Below are positions 16,082 through 25,387 of a DNA stretch of 64,000 nucleotides, piece by piece. Source of the stretch: Streptomyces sedi (GTDB lineage: Bacteria; Actinomycetota; Actinomycetes; Streptomycetales; Streptomycetaceae); NCBI RefSeq assembly GCF_006335015.1, contig NZ_VDGT01000003.1, positions 248,001 through 312,000 on the forward strand, written 5' to 3'. Below the pieces are notes generated by a model, which saw only the letters and a list, made by a program, of their open reading frames with translations, made no database searches and had not been told where the DNA came from. Both the position numbers and the translations under genes were made by a program. Numbering within the stretch: position 1 is the first letter of the stretch; each line of letters starts with the position of its first letter.

Positions 16082-18453
16082 TCAGCGTGGCGACACTGCG
16101 CAGGCGCTGGGTCTCCTTCCTGGGGGCCTTCACCGCCGTGGCGCTCGGCGTGACCGTGGTGACGTTCAGCGCGCTGATCCTGCTCTCCGGCGGCACCGGG
16201 GTCCCCGAACGGCTGGCCGGGGCGCCGATCCTCGTGCGGAGCCCGACCGGCGAGCAGGTCGCGGGGCAGGCCGCCCAGAAGCCCCCGTGGCACCCGGAGG
16301 AGGCGGAGCGGCTGCGCGGGGAACTCGCGGCGATCCCCGGCGTCGAGAACGCGGTGGCGGACCGCTCGTTCTACGCGCAGGCCGAGGGGTCCGAGCAGAG
16401 CGCGGGCGAACGCCAGGGACACGGCTGGTCGAGCGCGGCGCTCGCCTCCTACGACCTGACCGCCGGCACGCCGCCCACCGGCGACGACTCCGTCGTCGTC
16501 GACCGGGCGCTCGGCCTCGCGCCGGGCGACCGGGTCACCCTCCTGACCGCCCTCGGGGCCGAACCGTTCACGGTCTCCGGCACGTTGGACGGCCCCGGCT
16601 ACTACGTCTCCGACGCGCGGGCCGCCGGACTCGCCGGCGGCGTCCGGGTCATCGGCCTGCTCCCGGAGCCGGGCACCGACACGGCGCGGATCGCGGCGGA
16701 GGCGGAGCGGGTCGTGGGCGGCGACGGGCGGGTCCTCGTCGGTGACGCCCGCGACGTCCTCGTGCCGGAGCGGGACGAGATGACCCGATGGATCGGCAGC
16801 CAGGTGCTCACCGCCATGGCCGTCCTCTCCGTCTTCGTCACCGTCTTCGTCGTGGCGTCGACGTTCGCCTTCACCGTCGCCCAGCGGCGCCGGGAGATGG
16901 CGTTGCTGCGCACCATCGGCGCCACGCCCCGGCAGCTGCGACGGATGCTGTACGGGGAGGCGCTGGCCCTCGGCCTGGTCGGCGCGGCCACGGGTGCGCT
17001 GGGTGGCACCCTGCTGGCGCCGGCGCTGGCCGACCTGATGGTCGAGGCGGGCTTCCAGCCGGCGGGCTTCGCGCTCCGCATCCAGCCGTGGGTGCCGCTC
17101 GCGGCCTGCGCGCTGGGCCCGTTGATCGCGCTCGCCGGGGTGCGAGCGGCGTCCCGGCGCGCCTCCCGGGTCGCCCCGCTGGAGGCGATGCGCGAGGCGG
17201 TCGTCGAGGAGCGCGCGATGACACGTGGCCGGTGGCTCGTCGGGCTGGCCGCGACCACCACGGGCCTGGCGTGCGCCGTGGGCACGGCGTTCGCGGGCCC
17301 CGACGGCATGGTGCTTCTCGGCCTGGGCACCGCCATGGGCATGACCGTCGGACTGACCCTCCTTCTCCCGGCCCTGACCGGGCCGGCGATCGGTGCGCTG
17401 ACCCGGCCCCTGGCACGGCGTGCGGGAGCGACGGGCCTACTCGTTCGCGAGAACACGCGCACCGCCGTCCGCCGCACCGCGGCGACCGTCGCGCCGGTGC
17501 TCGTCACCGTCGCCTTCACCGTGCTGATCACCAGCGCCGTCCAGACGACCGCCAACGCCGACACCGCGGAACGGACCGCGAGCGTGAACGCCGAAGCGGC
17601 GCTCGTGCCCGACGGCACACCCGGCCTCTCGGACGCGGCGGTCGGCGACGCGACCGGAACAGCGCTGCTGTCGACGACCGTCTACGGCGGCGAGGGCCGC
17701 GCCGCGCTGTCGGCGGCCGGGGTCTCCGCCGGTTTCGAACGGATCTACGGTCAGCCGGCGCCCGGTGCCGGCACGGTGCTCGTCACGGCGGCCGTCGCCG
17801 CCGCCCACGGCTGGTCGGAGGGGCACACCGCCACGTTGACCCTTGAGGACGGCCGCACGGCCCGGGCGCGGGTGGCCGCCGTGGTGGACGACTCGCTGCC
17901 CTACCAGCTCTTTCTCCCCCGCGAACTGGTGCGCGCCCACGACCCCTCCGCGCTGGCCGACGTCGCCTACCGCACCGACGGCCCCCCGCTGAGCCCCGCC
18001 GCCGCGCTCGGCGCGCGGGAGGTCACGGTGGCGGAGCACGCCGGCTCGGCCGACGCCGAGGAGGACCGGCTCATCCGTGTCTTCACGCTGATCCTCGTCG
18101 CCATGACCGCCGGCTACACCGCGATCGCCGTCGCCTCCACCCTGCTGGTGGCCACCCACGACCGGTCCCGCGACTTCCGCGCCCTGCGCCTGGCCGGCGC
18201 GACGACCCGCCAGATCCTGACGGCCGTCGCCGGCGAGACGGCCTGCGTTGTCGCCTTCGGGACGGTCCTGGCCCTGGCTGCGGTCGCGCCCGCCCTGCTC
18301 GGGATGGTGCACGGGCTGAGTGCGACCCTCGGCCTCCCGGTGCGACTGGCGGTCGAGTGGCCCTGGGCGCTGGGCGCGGTGGGGGCCTGCCTCCTCGCGG
18401 GGCTCGCCGCGAGCCTCCTCCCGGCCCGCACGACCCTGCGCCGCCCCGCCTGA
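16078..18453 (+). CDS. FtsX-like ABC transporter permease
   Basis: A 791-residue permease with the layout of large FtsX/MacB-type proteins: an N-terminal transmembrane helix, an extracellular domain (about 45-235), three helices (about 240-365), a further helix cluster (about 385-500), a second extracellular domain, and final helices (about 665-785). The cytoplasmic QRRREMALLRTIGATPRQLRRM motif before the permease core is diagnostic. With the ATPase upstream and the divergent two-component system, it likely exports or extracts a lipid or peptide antibiotic from the membrane. The substrate is unknown. Confidence 0.9.
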   Translation: MISVATLRRRWVSFLGAFTAVALGVTVVTFSALILLSGGTGVPERLAGAPILVRSPTGEQVAGQAAQKPPWHPEEAERLRGELAAIPGVENAVADRSFYAQAEGSEQSAGERQGHGWSSAALASYDLTAGTPPTGDDSVVVDRALGLAPGDRVTLLTALGAEPFTVSGTLDGPGYYVSDARAAGLAGGVRVIGLLPEPGTDTARIAAEAERVVGGDGRVLVGDARDVLVPERDEMTRWIGSQVLTAMAVLSVFVTVFVVASTFAFTVAQRRREMALLRTIGATPRQLRRMLYGEALALGLVGAATGALGGTLLAPALADLMVEAGFQPAGFALRIQPWVPLAACALGPLIALAGVRAASRRASRVAPLEAMREAVVEERAMTRGRWLVGLAATTTGLACAVGTAFAGPDGMVLLGLGTAMGMTVGLTLLLPALTGPAIGALTRPLARRAGATGLLVRENTRTAVRRTAATVAPVLVTVAFTVLITSAVQTTANADTAERTASVNAEAALVPDGTPGLSDAAVGDATGTALLSTTVYGGEGRAALSAAGVSAGFERIYGQPAPGAGTVLVTAAVAAAHGWSEGHTATLTLEDGRTARARVAAVVDDSLPYQLFLPRELVRAHDPSALADVAYRTDGPPLSPAAALGAREVTVAEHAGSADAEEDRLIRVFTLILVAMTAGYTAIAVASTLLVATHDRSRDFRALRLAGATTRQILTAVAGETACVVAFGTVLALAAVAPALLGMVHGLSATLGLPVRLAVEWPWALGAVGACLLAGLAASLLPARTTLRRPA

Positions 18454-18783
18454 CGCCTGCGGCGGGCCGCAGACCACCGACCTTGCCGGTCTGGGTGGGT
18501 GGTCGTCTGCGGCTCGCTGTGTGGTTGCTCGCGCCGTTCCCCGCGCCCCTGCACCGGCGGTGGGCGCGCGGGGAGGGGGGTGGTCGACTATTCACGTGCG
18601 TGGCTTGAGTGGGTGGTCGTCTGCGGCTCGGTGCTGGGTTGCTCGCGCCGTTCCCCGCGCCCCTGTCACGCCGGTGGCGGGCTTGGGGGCGCGGGGAACT
18701 GCGCGGTGCATCCGTGCCGGGGCGAGGACGACACACCGTGCCGTACCGGCAAGGCGGGTGGTCGCACCCCACCCCGCCGGAGG
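18454..18783. repeat. Intergenic repeat cluster (copies B, C and inverted D)
   Basis: A gene-free 330-bp stretch. Copy B (about 18480-18566) and copy C (about 18603-18680) are in the same orientation as the copy at 13232. An inverted copy at about 18685-18765 contains GGGGCGCGGGGAACTGCGCG, so C and D can fold into a long hairpin. The region lies between convergent genes and may act as a terminator. Confidence 0.75.
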
Positions 18784-21465
18784 CTAAATCGCTTCCTTCC
18801 GCGTCAACTGCGTGAACGCCAGCCACCCCGGCAGCACCGGCAGCCAGAAGGTCATCAGCCGGAACAGCAGCACCGCGCCCAACGCCACCTGCGGCGGCAC
18901 ACCGAACGCGGTCAACCCGGCGCTCAGCGTCAGCTCGATCGCGCCGATGCCCCCGGGCGTCGGCGCCGCCGAACCCAGCGCGTTCCCCGCGAGGAAGACC
19001 ACCGCGATCGTCGGGTAGCTCAACTCCCAGCCGAAGGCCCGCAGCGACGCGTCCAGACACATCACGAACGCCAGCGTCATCAGCAGCATCCCGCCGATGC
19101 CGGCGAGCAGCTTCTTCGGCCGCTGCACCACGTCCAGCATCCGGGGTACGACCCCGGCGAAGAGGGTGCGCACCCGTTCCAGTATCGCCTTGCGCAGCGT
19201 CGGCACGGCCGTGATGATCAGCGCCGCGACCGCCACCGTCAGCAGGCCGGCGATCACCGTGCGGTCCTGTGGGAGGTTGGGCGTGTGCTCGGTGCCGGTC
19301 AGGTAGCCGAACGTCAGCAGCAGCAGCACATGGCTGGAGAGCCCGAACAGCTGCGAGGCCCCGACGCTGGCCACCGCGTGGCCGGGGCGCAGCCCCTGTC
19401 GCTGCAGGAAGCGGGCGTTGAGGGCCGCGCCGCCGATCGCTGCCGGCGCGACCAGCTTCACGAAGGAGCCGGCGACCTGCGCCAGCACCGTGCGCGGGTA
19501 GTTGACCTTCTCGGGGACGAAGCCCAGCAGGCTGATCGCCGCCGCGAAGTAGGTCAGCGCCGAGAAGCCGGCGGCGACGATGACCCAGCCCCAGTTGGCG
19601 TCGTCCCAGACCCGTTGGAACTCCGGGTTGATCAACTGGCTGGTCAGGAAGTACCCGGCGAAGACGGCGGCGATCAGGCTGACCAGCGTCCGGGGTCTGA
19701 TGCGCTCGATCCGGGCGGGCTCTATCGGCGCCTGCGGCCTGATGAGCAGGACCTGCTGACGGATCAGGGACAGCAGGTCGGCCTCCCTGGCGTTCTCCAG
19801 GGCCTCGTCCATCACCTGCTTCTCGGCCTGCTTGGCCGCCTTGACCGTCTTGCGGTCCGCGTTCTCCGGGAGGCTGCCGCGCGCCTCGCGGTAGGCGCGG
19901 GTGGCGTCCAGCACGGCCTGCCGCTCGCGCTGGGAGCGTTCCCTGGCCAGCTGCCGCAGCGTCGACCGGGTGGCGCGGCTGAGCGCGATCGGCTGGAGCA
20001 GCGGCAGGCTGTCCGCGACCGCGTCCGGCCCGAGGACCGTCACCGCCGCCGCCACCGCGCGCTCGGCGCCGACCCGCAGCCCGAACGTGGTCAGCAGCTG
20101 CGCGACGTCCATCCGCAGCAGCAGGTCGCCCGCGGCGATCTCCCCGCCGCGCAGGCTGGTCAGGAAGACCGTGCCGTCGCGGTCGACCAGCAGCGACCTG
20201 CCGTCCAGCCTGCGGTGCGCGATCCGGCGCGACTGGAGCGCCGTCACCTGCTGCCAGGCCGTCTCCATCAGCGTGTCGGAGACCTCGTCGTCCGGCAGCG
20301 AGTCCAGGTCGCGGCCCGGGATGTGCTCGTAGACCAGCATCACCGCGTCGGGGCCCAGCTCCGAGGTGGCGATCAGCTTGGGCGCGTTGGCCCCGGCGGC
20401 GATCGCCGCGTACGCCAGCAGCGCCTCCTGCTCCAGGGCCTGCCGCAGCGAGGGCAGGCTGCGCCGCTGGGTGATGCCGCGCAGCGCCAGCCTGCGCCAG
20501 ACGCGGTAGAAGAAGCCGCTCGCCTGCTGCTGACGGTCCCGCACCGTCACGTCCAGCGGCGGCCCGGACTCCAGCGTCACCAGGTAGCGGCGGGTCGGCG
20601 CGTTGGCCCCCCGGTCCCGCTCCCGCTCACGGGTCTCGGGGGGCTCGTCCGCGCGCAGCGCGCTGACCGGCCGGAAGCCGACATGGCGCAGCCCGGCGAG
20701 CAACTGCTGCCCGGTGGCCCGCACGTTGGGCGAGCCGACGGCGTACAGCGTGGCGTAGGCGACGGTCCAGCCGATCAGCACGGTGACCGCGACGGAGAAC
20801 GGCGTGGTGTGCCCGGCGACCAGCACCGCCACCGCGTCCAGCGTCACCACCGACCACATGACCAGCCGCCAGCCCGGCCGGTGCGTCATCCCGACGGCGG
20901 TCGCGTAGGCGATGACCGGCGCCAGATAGCCGTGGACCGGATCGGTCAGCCCGCCGCCCGCCGGCGCGTCCCTTATCAGCGCGTCCTGCATGGACTGCGG
21001 GGCCATCCTGGCGACCCAGAGGCTGAACGTGAGCGAGATCCCGTGCGCGAGCACGGCCGCCAGCACCCCGTCCGCGATCCGCAACCCGTCCCTGCGGATC
21101 AGCCGTTCGATGGCGAAGGCCATCGGCACGATGAGCACCGCGACGGCGGAGGCGAAGCCGGCGAAGTCGATCAGCAGCGAGGGCGCCTGCTGGGAGCCCT
21201 TGTCCACGTCGCGCTCGATGCCCTCGGTGGTGCCGATGGCGAACGTCGCCACCGCGAGCAGCGCCCCGATCGCCAGCAGCCCCAGCAGGGTCCGCAGCAG
21301 ATCCGCCGGCCGGTGCACGCGCGCGGTGAGGATCGGTTCGTCGACCTCGACCAGGTCGCTCCTGGTCGGGTCCGCGCGTTGCAGCGCCTCAAGCGGCGGC
21401 GCCTGGTCCGGCTGCTCCGCCGCCCGCTCCGCTCGTTCTTCCTCGCCCCGTATCACTGGCCGCAT
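18784..21465 (-). CDS. Large YbhN/LPG-synthase-like membrane protein with degenerate kinase-like domain
   Basis: An 893-residue protein. The N-terminal third has about six to seven transmembrane helices. A central soluble part (about 270-560) resembles a lipopolysaccharide/aminoglycoside-type kinase fold: KLIATSELGPDAVMLVYEHI looks like a hinge, and RRIAHRRLDGRSLLVDRDG sits where a catalytic loop HxDxxxxN would be but lacks the usual residues. The C-terminal 300 residues form the lysylphosphatidylglycerol-synthase-type transmembrane domain (UPF0104/YbhN), with PTPGGIGAIELTLSAGL as the family hallmark. It is likely a lipid flippase or transporter. The ATG at 21465 is preferred over the GTG at 21537, which would extend into the divergent promoter. 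Confidence 0.8.
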   Translation of the reverse strand: MRPVIRGEEERAERAAEQPDQAPPLEALQRADPTRSDLVEVDEPILTARVHRPADLLRTLLGLLAIGALLAVATFAIGTTEGIERDVDKGSQQAPSLLIDFAGFASAVAVLIVPMAFAIERLIRRDGLRIADGVLAAVLAHGISLTFSLWVARMAPQSMQDALIRDAPAGGGLTDPVHGYLAPVIAYATAVGMTHRPGWRLVMWSVVTLDAVAVLVAGHTTPFSVAVTVLIGWTVAYATLYAVGSPNVRATGQQLLAGLRHVGFRPVSALRADEPPETRERERDRGANAPTRRYLVTLESGPPLDVTVRDRQQQASGFFYRVWRRLALRGITQRRSLPSLRQALEQEALLAYAAIAAGANAPKLIATSELGPDAVMLVYEHIPGRDLDSLPDDEVSDTLMETAWQQVTALQSRRIAHRRLDGRSLLVDRDGTVFLTSLRGGEIAAGDLLLRMDVAQLLTTFGLRVGAERAVAAAVTVLGPDAVADSLPLLQPIALSRATRSTLRQLARERSQRERQAVLDATRAYREARGSLPENADRKTVKAAKQAEKQVMDEALENAREADLLSLIRQQVLLIRPQAPIEPARIERIRPRTLVSLIAAVFAGYFLTSQLINPEFQRVWDDANWGWVIVAAGFSALTYFAAAISLLGFVPEKVNYPRTVLAQVAGSFVKLVAPAAIGGAALNARFLQRQGLRPGHAVASVGASQLFGLSSHVLLLLTFGYLTGTEHTPNLPQDRTVIAGLLTVAVAALIITAVPTLRKAILERVRTLFAGVVPRMLDVVQRPKKLLAGIGGMLLMTLAFVMCLDASLRAFGWELSYPTIAVVFLAGNALGSAAPTPGGIGAIELTLSAGLTAFGVPPQVALGAVLLFRLMTFWLPVLPGWLAFTQLTRKEAI

Positions 21466-21578
21466 CCCTGGAAACGATCTCGCGCTGGAGCGACTACCAC
21501 CGACCAGCTCTCCCCCGTACGGGGACGATACTGGCACGAGTCACTGACAGCGCGGTGGGCTTGGTGAGATACGGCACC

Positions 21579-21941
21579 ATGGGCGACATGAGGCCCGCCA
21601 CCCAGGCGGCGGAGCACGAGCCGCCGCACCGCCTGTCCGACTACGCCGACGAGGTGCTCACCATCGTCGAACGCATTCCCGAGGGCAGCGCCCTCACCTA
21701 CGGCGACATCGCCGGCGTGGTGGGCAGAGGCGGGCCGCGCCAGGTGGGGACGGTGCTGGCCCGTTACGGCGGTGCGGTGCCCTGGTGGCGCGTGGTGCGC
21801 GCGGACGGGCGCCCGGCGCCCGGGCACGAACGGCGCGCGCTGGAGCACTACCGCGCGGAGTCCACGCCGCTGCGCGCCGGCTGGGACGGCGGCACGGTCC
21901 GCGTCGACCTGCGCCGGGCCCGCTGGACCGAGCCGGGGTGA
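21579..21941 (+). CDS. Alkyltransferase-like (ATL) DNA-binding protein, MGMT family
   Basis: A 120-residue protein with only the DNA-binding domain of O6-alkylguanine-DNA alkyltransferase (YGDIAGVVGRGGPRQVGTVLARYGG). The active site PCHRV is replaced by PWWRVV: the acceptor cysteine is a tryptophan, so it cannot remove alkyl groups. Proteins of this kind bind alkylated bases and hand them to nucleotide excision repair. The ATG at 21579 has GGTGAG 10 nt upstream; the ATG at 21588 is an alternative. A similar gene (Rv3204) lies beside adnAB in Mycobacterium, supporting a DNA-repair neighbourhood. Confidence 0.88.
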   Translation: MGDMRPATQAAEHEPPHRLSDYADEVLTIVERIPEGSALTYGDIAGVVGRGGPRQVGTVLARYGGAVPWWRVVRADGRPAPGHERRALEHYRAESTPLRAGWDGGTVRVDLRRARWTEPG

Positions 21942-22064
21942 GGCGGGGCGGCACGGGGGTCTCCCCGCGGGGCGGGCGCGGTCCCGGCCGGCTTCCCTGG
22001 CGAAACCCCGCGCCCCACCCACCGACTGGCGTACCGTCGACCCCAACCTCCACGAGAATCCGCG

Positions 22065-25000
22065 ATGCACGTGAGCCTCTCCGTCCCGTCCACTGACCGG
22101 CCGCCCGCCCCGGGAGCGTACCGACTGGTGCGCACCCCGGCCCTCGACGCACGCGACACCGCTGGGGACGCGAGCCAGCGCGCCGTGGTTGACCATCCCG
22201 GCGGTCCGCTGCTGGTGCTCGCCGGTCCCGGCACCGGCAAGACGACCACCCTGGTGGCATCCGTCGCGCGCCGGGTGCGCGCCGGGGCCGACCCGGAACG
22301 GCAACTGGTCCTCACCTTCAGCCGCAAGGCCGCCGTCGAGCTGCGCGACCGGCTCACCGCCGAGCTGGGCGGGCGCGCGCCGCAGGCGACCACGTTCCAC
22401 TCGTTCGCCTACGCCCTGGTCCGCGCCCACCAGGACCGGGAGCTGTTCGCCGAGCCGCTGCGGCTGCTCTCCGGCCCCGAGCAGGACCTCTATCTACGGG
22501 AACTGCTCGCCGGCCACCAGGAGTTGGAGCGCTCGGGGCGCGGCCCGCGCTGGCCGGCCGAACTGCGTTCCTGCCTGACCACCCGCGGCTTCGCCGACGA
22601 GCTGCGCGCCGTGCTGGCACGCAGCAGGGAGCTGGGGCTCGACCCGGAGACGCTGGGCGAGTTCGCGCGCCGCACCGGGCGCAGGGATTGGGAGGTGGCG
22701 GCCGAGTTCCTCGCCGAGTACCTGGACGTCACCCAGGCGCAGGGCGTGCTGGACTACACCGAGCTGCTGCGGGACGCCGTCCGGCTGGCCGAGCGGCCTG
22801 AGCACCTGGCCGCCGTCCGTTCGCGCTACGACGCGGTCTTCGTCGACGAGTACCAGGACACCGACCCGGCGCAGGCCGCGCTGCTGCGCGCGCTGGCGGG
22901 CGACGGGCGCGACCTGGTGGTCTTCGGCGACCCCGACCAGTCGATCTACGCGTTCCGCGGCGCCGACCTCAACGGCATCCTCGGCTTCCGCGACACCTTC
23001 CGCACGGCCGCCGGCGACCCGGCGCCCGTGCTGGCGCTGCGGGTGGCGCGCCGCTCGGGTGCCGGGCTGCTGGCCGCGACGCGGGCGTTGGCCTCGCGGA
23101 TGCCGCTGACCCGGCTGCCGGCCGAGGTGCTGCGCCAGCACCGCGCCCCCCAGCCGGCCCGCGAGGGCGGCCGGGTGGAGGTCTTCACCTGCCCCTCGCC
23201 CGGCGCCGAGCTGGCCAACATCGCCGACCTGCTGCGCCGCGCCCGTCTGGAGGACGGCGTGCCCTGGGGCGAGATGGCCGTCCTGGTCCGCGCCGGCCAC
23301 CACACCATCCCCGCCGTGCGCCGCGCCCTGACCTCGGCCGGCGTGCCGCTGGAGGTCGACGGCGACGACCTGCCGCTGCGCCAGGAGCCGGCGGTCGCGC
23401 CGCTGCTGACCGCGCTGCGGGTGGTCGCCGAGCCGGCCGAGGGCGCGGTCCTCGACCCGGAGACCGCGTCCCGGCTGCTCACCTCGCCGCTCGGCGGGAT
23501 GGACGCCGCCGACCTGCGCCGCCTCGGCCGGGCGCTGCGCGAGGAGGAACGCGCGGCGGTCGGCGGCCCGGCGCAGCCCTCGGACGTGCTGCTGGCGCGG
23601 GCGCTGGCCGAGCCCGAGCGGCTCCTCACCCACGACCCGACGTACGCGTCCGGCGCCCAGCGCCTCGGTCAACTGCTGCGCAAGGCCCGCGAGTCGCTGG
23701 CCGGCGGCGGCACCGCTGAGGAGGCGCTGTGGCTGCTGTGGGACGGCACGGGCTGGCCGCACCGGCTGGAGCGCGCCGCCCGGCGCGGCGGCGCGGCCGG
23801 GCGCAACGCCGACCGCGACCTCGACGCCGTCTGCGCCCTCTTCGAGGCGGCGGCGCGCGCCGAGGAGCGCATCGGCGGCCGGGGGGCGCTCAACTTCCTG
23901 GCCGAGCTGGAGGCGCACGACATCCTCGCCGACACGCTCGGGGCGCGCGCCGCCAGGCCGGACGCGGTGCGGCTGATGACCGCGCACCGGGCCAAGGGCC
24001 TGGAGTGGTCGCTGGTGGTGATCGCCGGGGTGCAGGAGGGCGGCTGGCCCGACCTGCGGCGCCGCGGCTCCCTGCTGGAGGCGGACCGCATCGGCAGGGA
24101 CGGGCTCGCCGAGCCGCTCGGCCCCGCCGCGCTGCTCGCCGAGGAGCGGCGGCTGTTCTACGTGGCCGCGACCCGCGCCAGGGACCGGCTGGTGGTCACG
24201 GCGGTCAGGGGCGCCGACGACGGGGAGCAGCCCTCCCGGTTCCTCGACGAGTTGGGCGTGGAGCCCGTCGAGTTGAGCACCCGCCCGCCGCGCCCGCTGT
24301 CGTTGACCGCGCTGATCGCGGAGCTGCGCGCCACCACCGTCGACCCGGACGCCTCGCCCGCGCTGCGCGCCGCCGCCGCCGAGCGGCTCGCCCGGCTGGC
24401 CGCGCTCGCCGACGACGACGGGCACCCGTTGGCGCCGGCGGCGCATCCGGAGCGCTGGTGGGGGCTGCGTGAGACCACGCGCTCCGAGGCGCCGCTGCGC
24501 GACCCCGAGCGCCCCGTGGCGCTCACCGGCAGCGCGCTCGACCAACTGGTCAATACCTGTTCGCTCCAGTGGTTTCTCGGCCGGGAGGCGCACGCCGACG
24601 GCCCGCCGAGCACCGCGCAGGGCTTCGGCAACGTGCTGCACGTCCTCGCCGACGAGGTCGCCTCCGGCACCAGCCCGGCCGACCTGTCGGTGCTGATGGC
24701 GCGGCTGGACACGGTCTGGGACTCGCTCGCCTTCGAGGCGCCCTGGCAGTCCCGGCGCGAACAGGCCGAGGCCAGGGCCGCGTTGGAACGTTTCCTCCGC
24801 TGGCACGTGCTGCGCGCCGACACCGGCGCCGAACCGGTGGCCAGCGAACGCGACTTCGAGGTCACGCTCCCCGCCGGCCCGCACGAGGTGCGGATCAGGG
24901 GCGTGCTGGACCGGGTGGAACGCGACGCCGACGGCCGCGCCTACGTCGTCGACTTCAAGACGGGCAAGGGCAGGCCGACCGCCGAACAGGTAACCCACCA

Positions 25001-25319
25001 CCCCCAACTGGCCGTTTACCAGCTGGCAGTGCGGCACGACGAGTCGGTGGCGGGACCCGACGTCGAGGCGGCCGGCGCCGCCCTGGTCCATCTGCGGCAG
25101 GGCGCCACCCGCAAGGACGGCGGCGAGTCGCTGCCCGCCGTCCAGCACCAGGAGCCGCTGGCCGAGGCGTCGACGAACTGGGTCGGCGACCTGCTCGCCG
25201 AGGCCGCCGGCCGGGTCCTGGACGAACGGTTCGCGCCGCGCACCGGGAACCACTGCGGCTCCTGCGCGTTCCGCGGTTCCTGCGCCTCCCGGCCCGAGGG
25301 GCGCCAGACCGTCGAGTAG
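22065..25319 (+). CDS. adnA: AdnA: UvrD-like helicase with RecB-family nuclease domain
   Basis: A 1084-residue subunit of the actinobacterial double-strand-break resection motor. Walker A is GPGTGKTT (about residue 55). The DEYQDTD Walker B, FGDPDQSIYAFRGAD (motif III) and LMTAHRAKGLEW (motif V) follow, then VAATRARDRL (motif VI). The C-terminal nuclease has GVLDRVERDADGRAYVVDFKTGKG and HPQLAVYQLA. A four-cysteine iron-sulfur staple is made of one Cys in VNTCSLQWFLG and three in CGSCAFRGSC. It resects DNA ends with AdnB before RecA-dependent repair. AdnB follows after a 68-bp gap. Confidence 0.95.
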   Translation: MHVSLSVPSTDRPPAPGAYRLVRTPALDARDTAGDASQRAVVDHPGGPLLVLAGPGTGKTTTLVASVARRVRAGADPERQLVLTFSRKAAVELRDRLTAELGGRAPQATTFHSFAYALVRAHQDRELFAEPLRLLSGPEQDLYLRELLAGHQELERSGRGPRWPAELRSCLTTRGFADELRAVLARSRELGLDPETLGEFARRTGRRDWEVAAEFLAEYLDVTQAQGVLDYTELLRDAVRLAERPEHLAAVRSRYDAVFVDEYQDTDPAQAALLRALAGDGRDLVVFGDPDQSIYAFRGADLNGILGFRDTFRTAAGDPAPVLALRVARRSGAGLLAATRALASRMPLTRLPAEVLRQHRAPQPAREGGRVEVFTCPSPGAELANIADLLRRARLEDGVPWGEMAVLVRAGHHTIPAVRRALTSAGVPLEVDGDDLPLRQEPAVAPLLTALRVVAEPAEGAVLDPETASRLLTSPLGGMDAADLRRLGRALREEERAAVGGPAQPSDVLLARALAEPERLLTHDPTYASGAQRLGQLLRKARESLAGGGTAEEALWLLWDGTGWPHRLERAARRGGAAGRNADRDLDAVCALFEAAARAEERIGGRGALNFLAELEAHDILADTLGARAARPDAVRLMTAHRAKGLEWSLVVIAGVQEGGWPDLRRRGSLLEADRIGRDGLAEPLGPAALLAEERRLFYVAATRARDRLVVTAVRGADDGEQPSRFLDELGVEPVELSTRPPRPLSLTALIAELRATTVDPDASPALRAAAAERLARLAALADDDGHPLAPAAHPERWWGLRETTRSEAPLRDPERPVALTGSALDQLVNTCSLQWFLGREAHADGPPSTAQGFGNVLHVLADEVASGTSPADLSVLMARLDTVWDSLAFEAPWQSRREQAEARAALERFLRWHVLRADTGAEPVASERDFEVTLPAGPHEVRIRGVLDRVERDADGRAYVVDFKTGKGRPTAEQVTHHPQLAVYQLAVRHDESVAGPDVEAAGAALVHLRQGATRKDGGESLPAVQHQEPLAEASTNWVGDLLAEAAGRVLDERFAPRTGNHCGSCAFRGSCASRPEGRQTVE

Positions 25320-25387
25320 CCGGCGCGTGCGGCCGGCGCGCACGGCGCCGGCGGCGGCTGTCGGTGGTGGCGACTACCCTCACTCGG

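Noticed and set aside
13405..18453. Composite transposon
   Set aside because: The flanking repeats are the common intergenic family; no transposase, terminal inverted repeats or target duplications were seen.
21579..21941. Active O6-methylguanine-DNA methyltransferase
   Set aside because: The acceptor cysteine of PCHRV is Trp, so only the alkyltransferase-like, non-catalytic assignment is supported.
22494..25343. 949-aa minus-strand ORF opposite adnA and a similar 1276-aa one opposite adnB
   Set aside because: High-GC antisense frames with biased composition; the + strand carries complete helicase-nuclease motifs.
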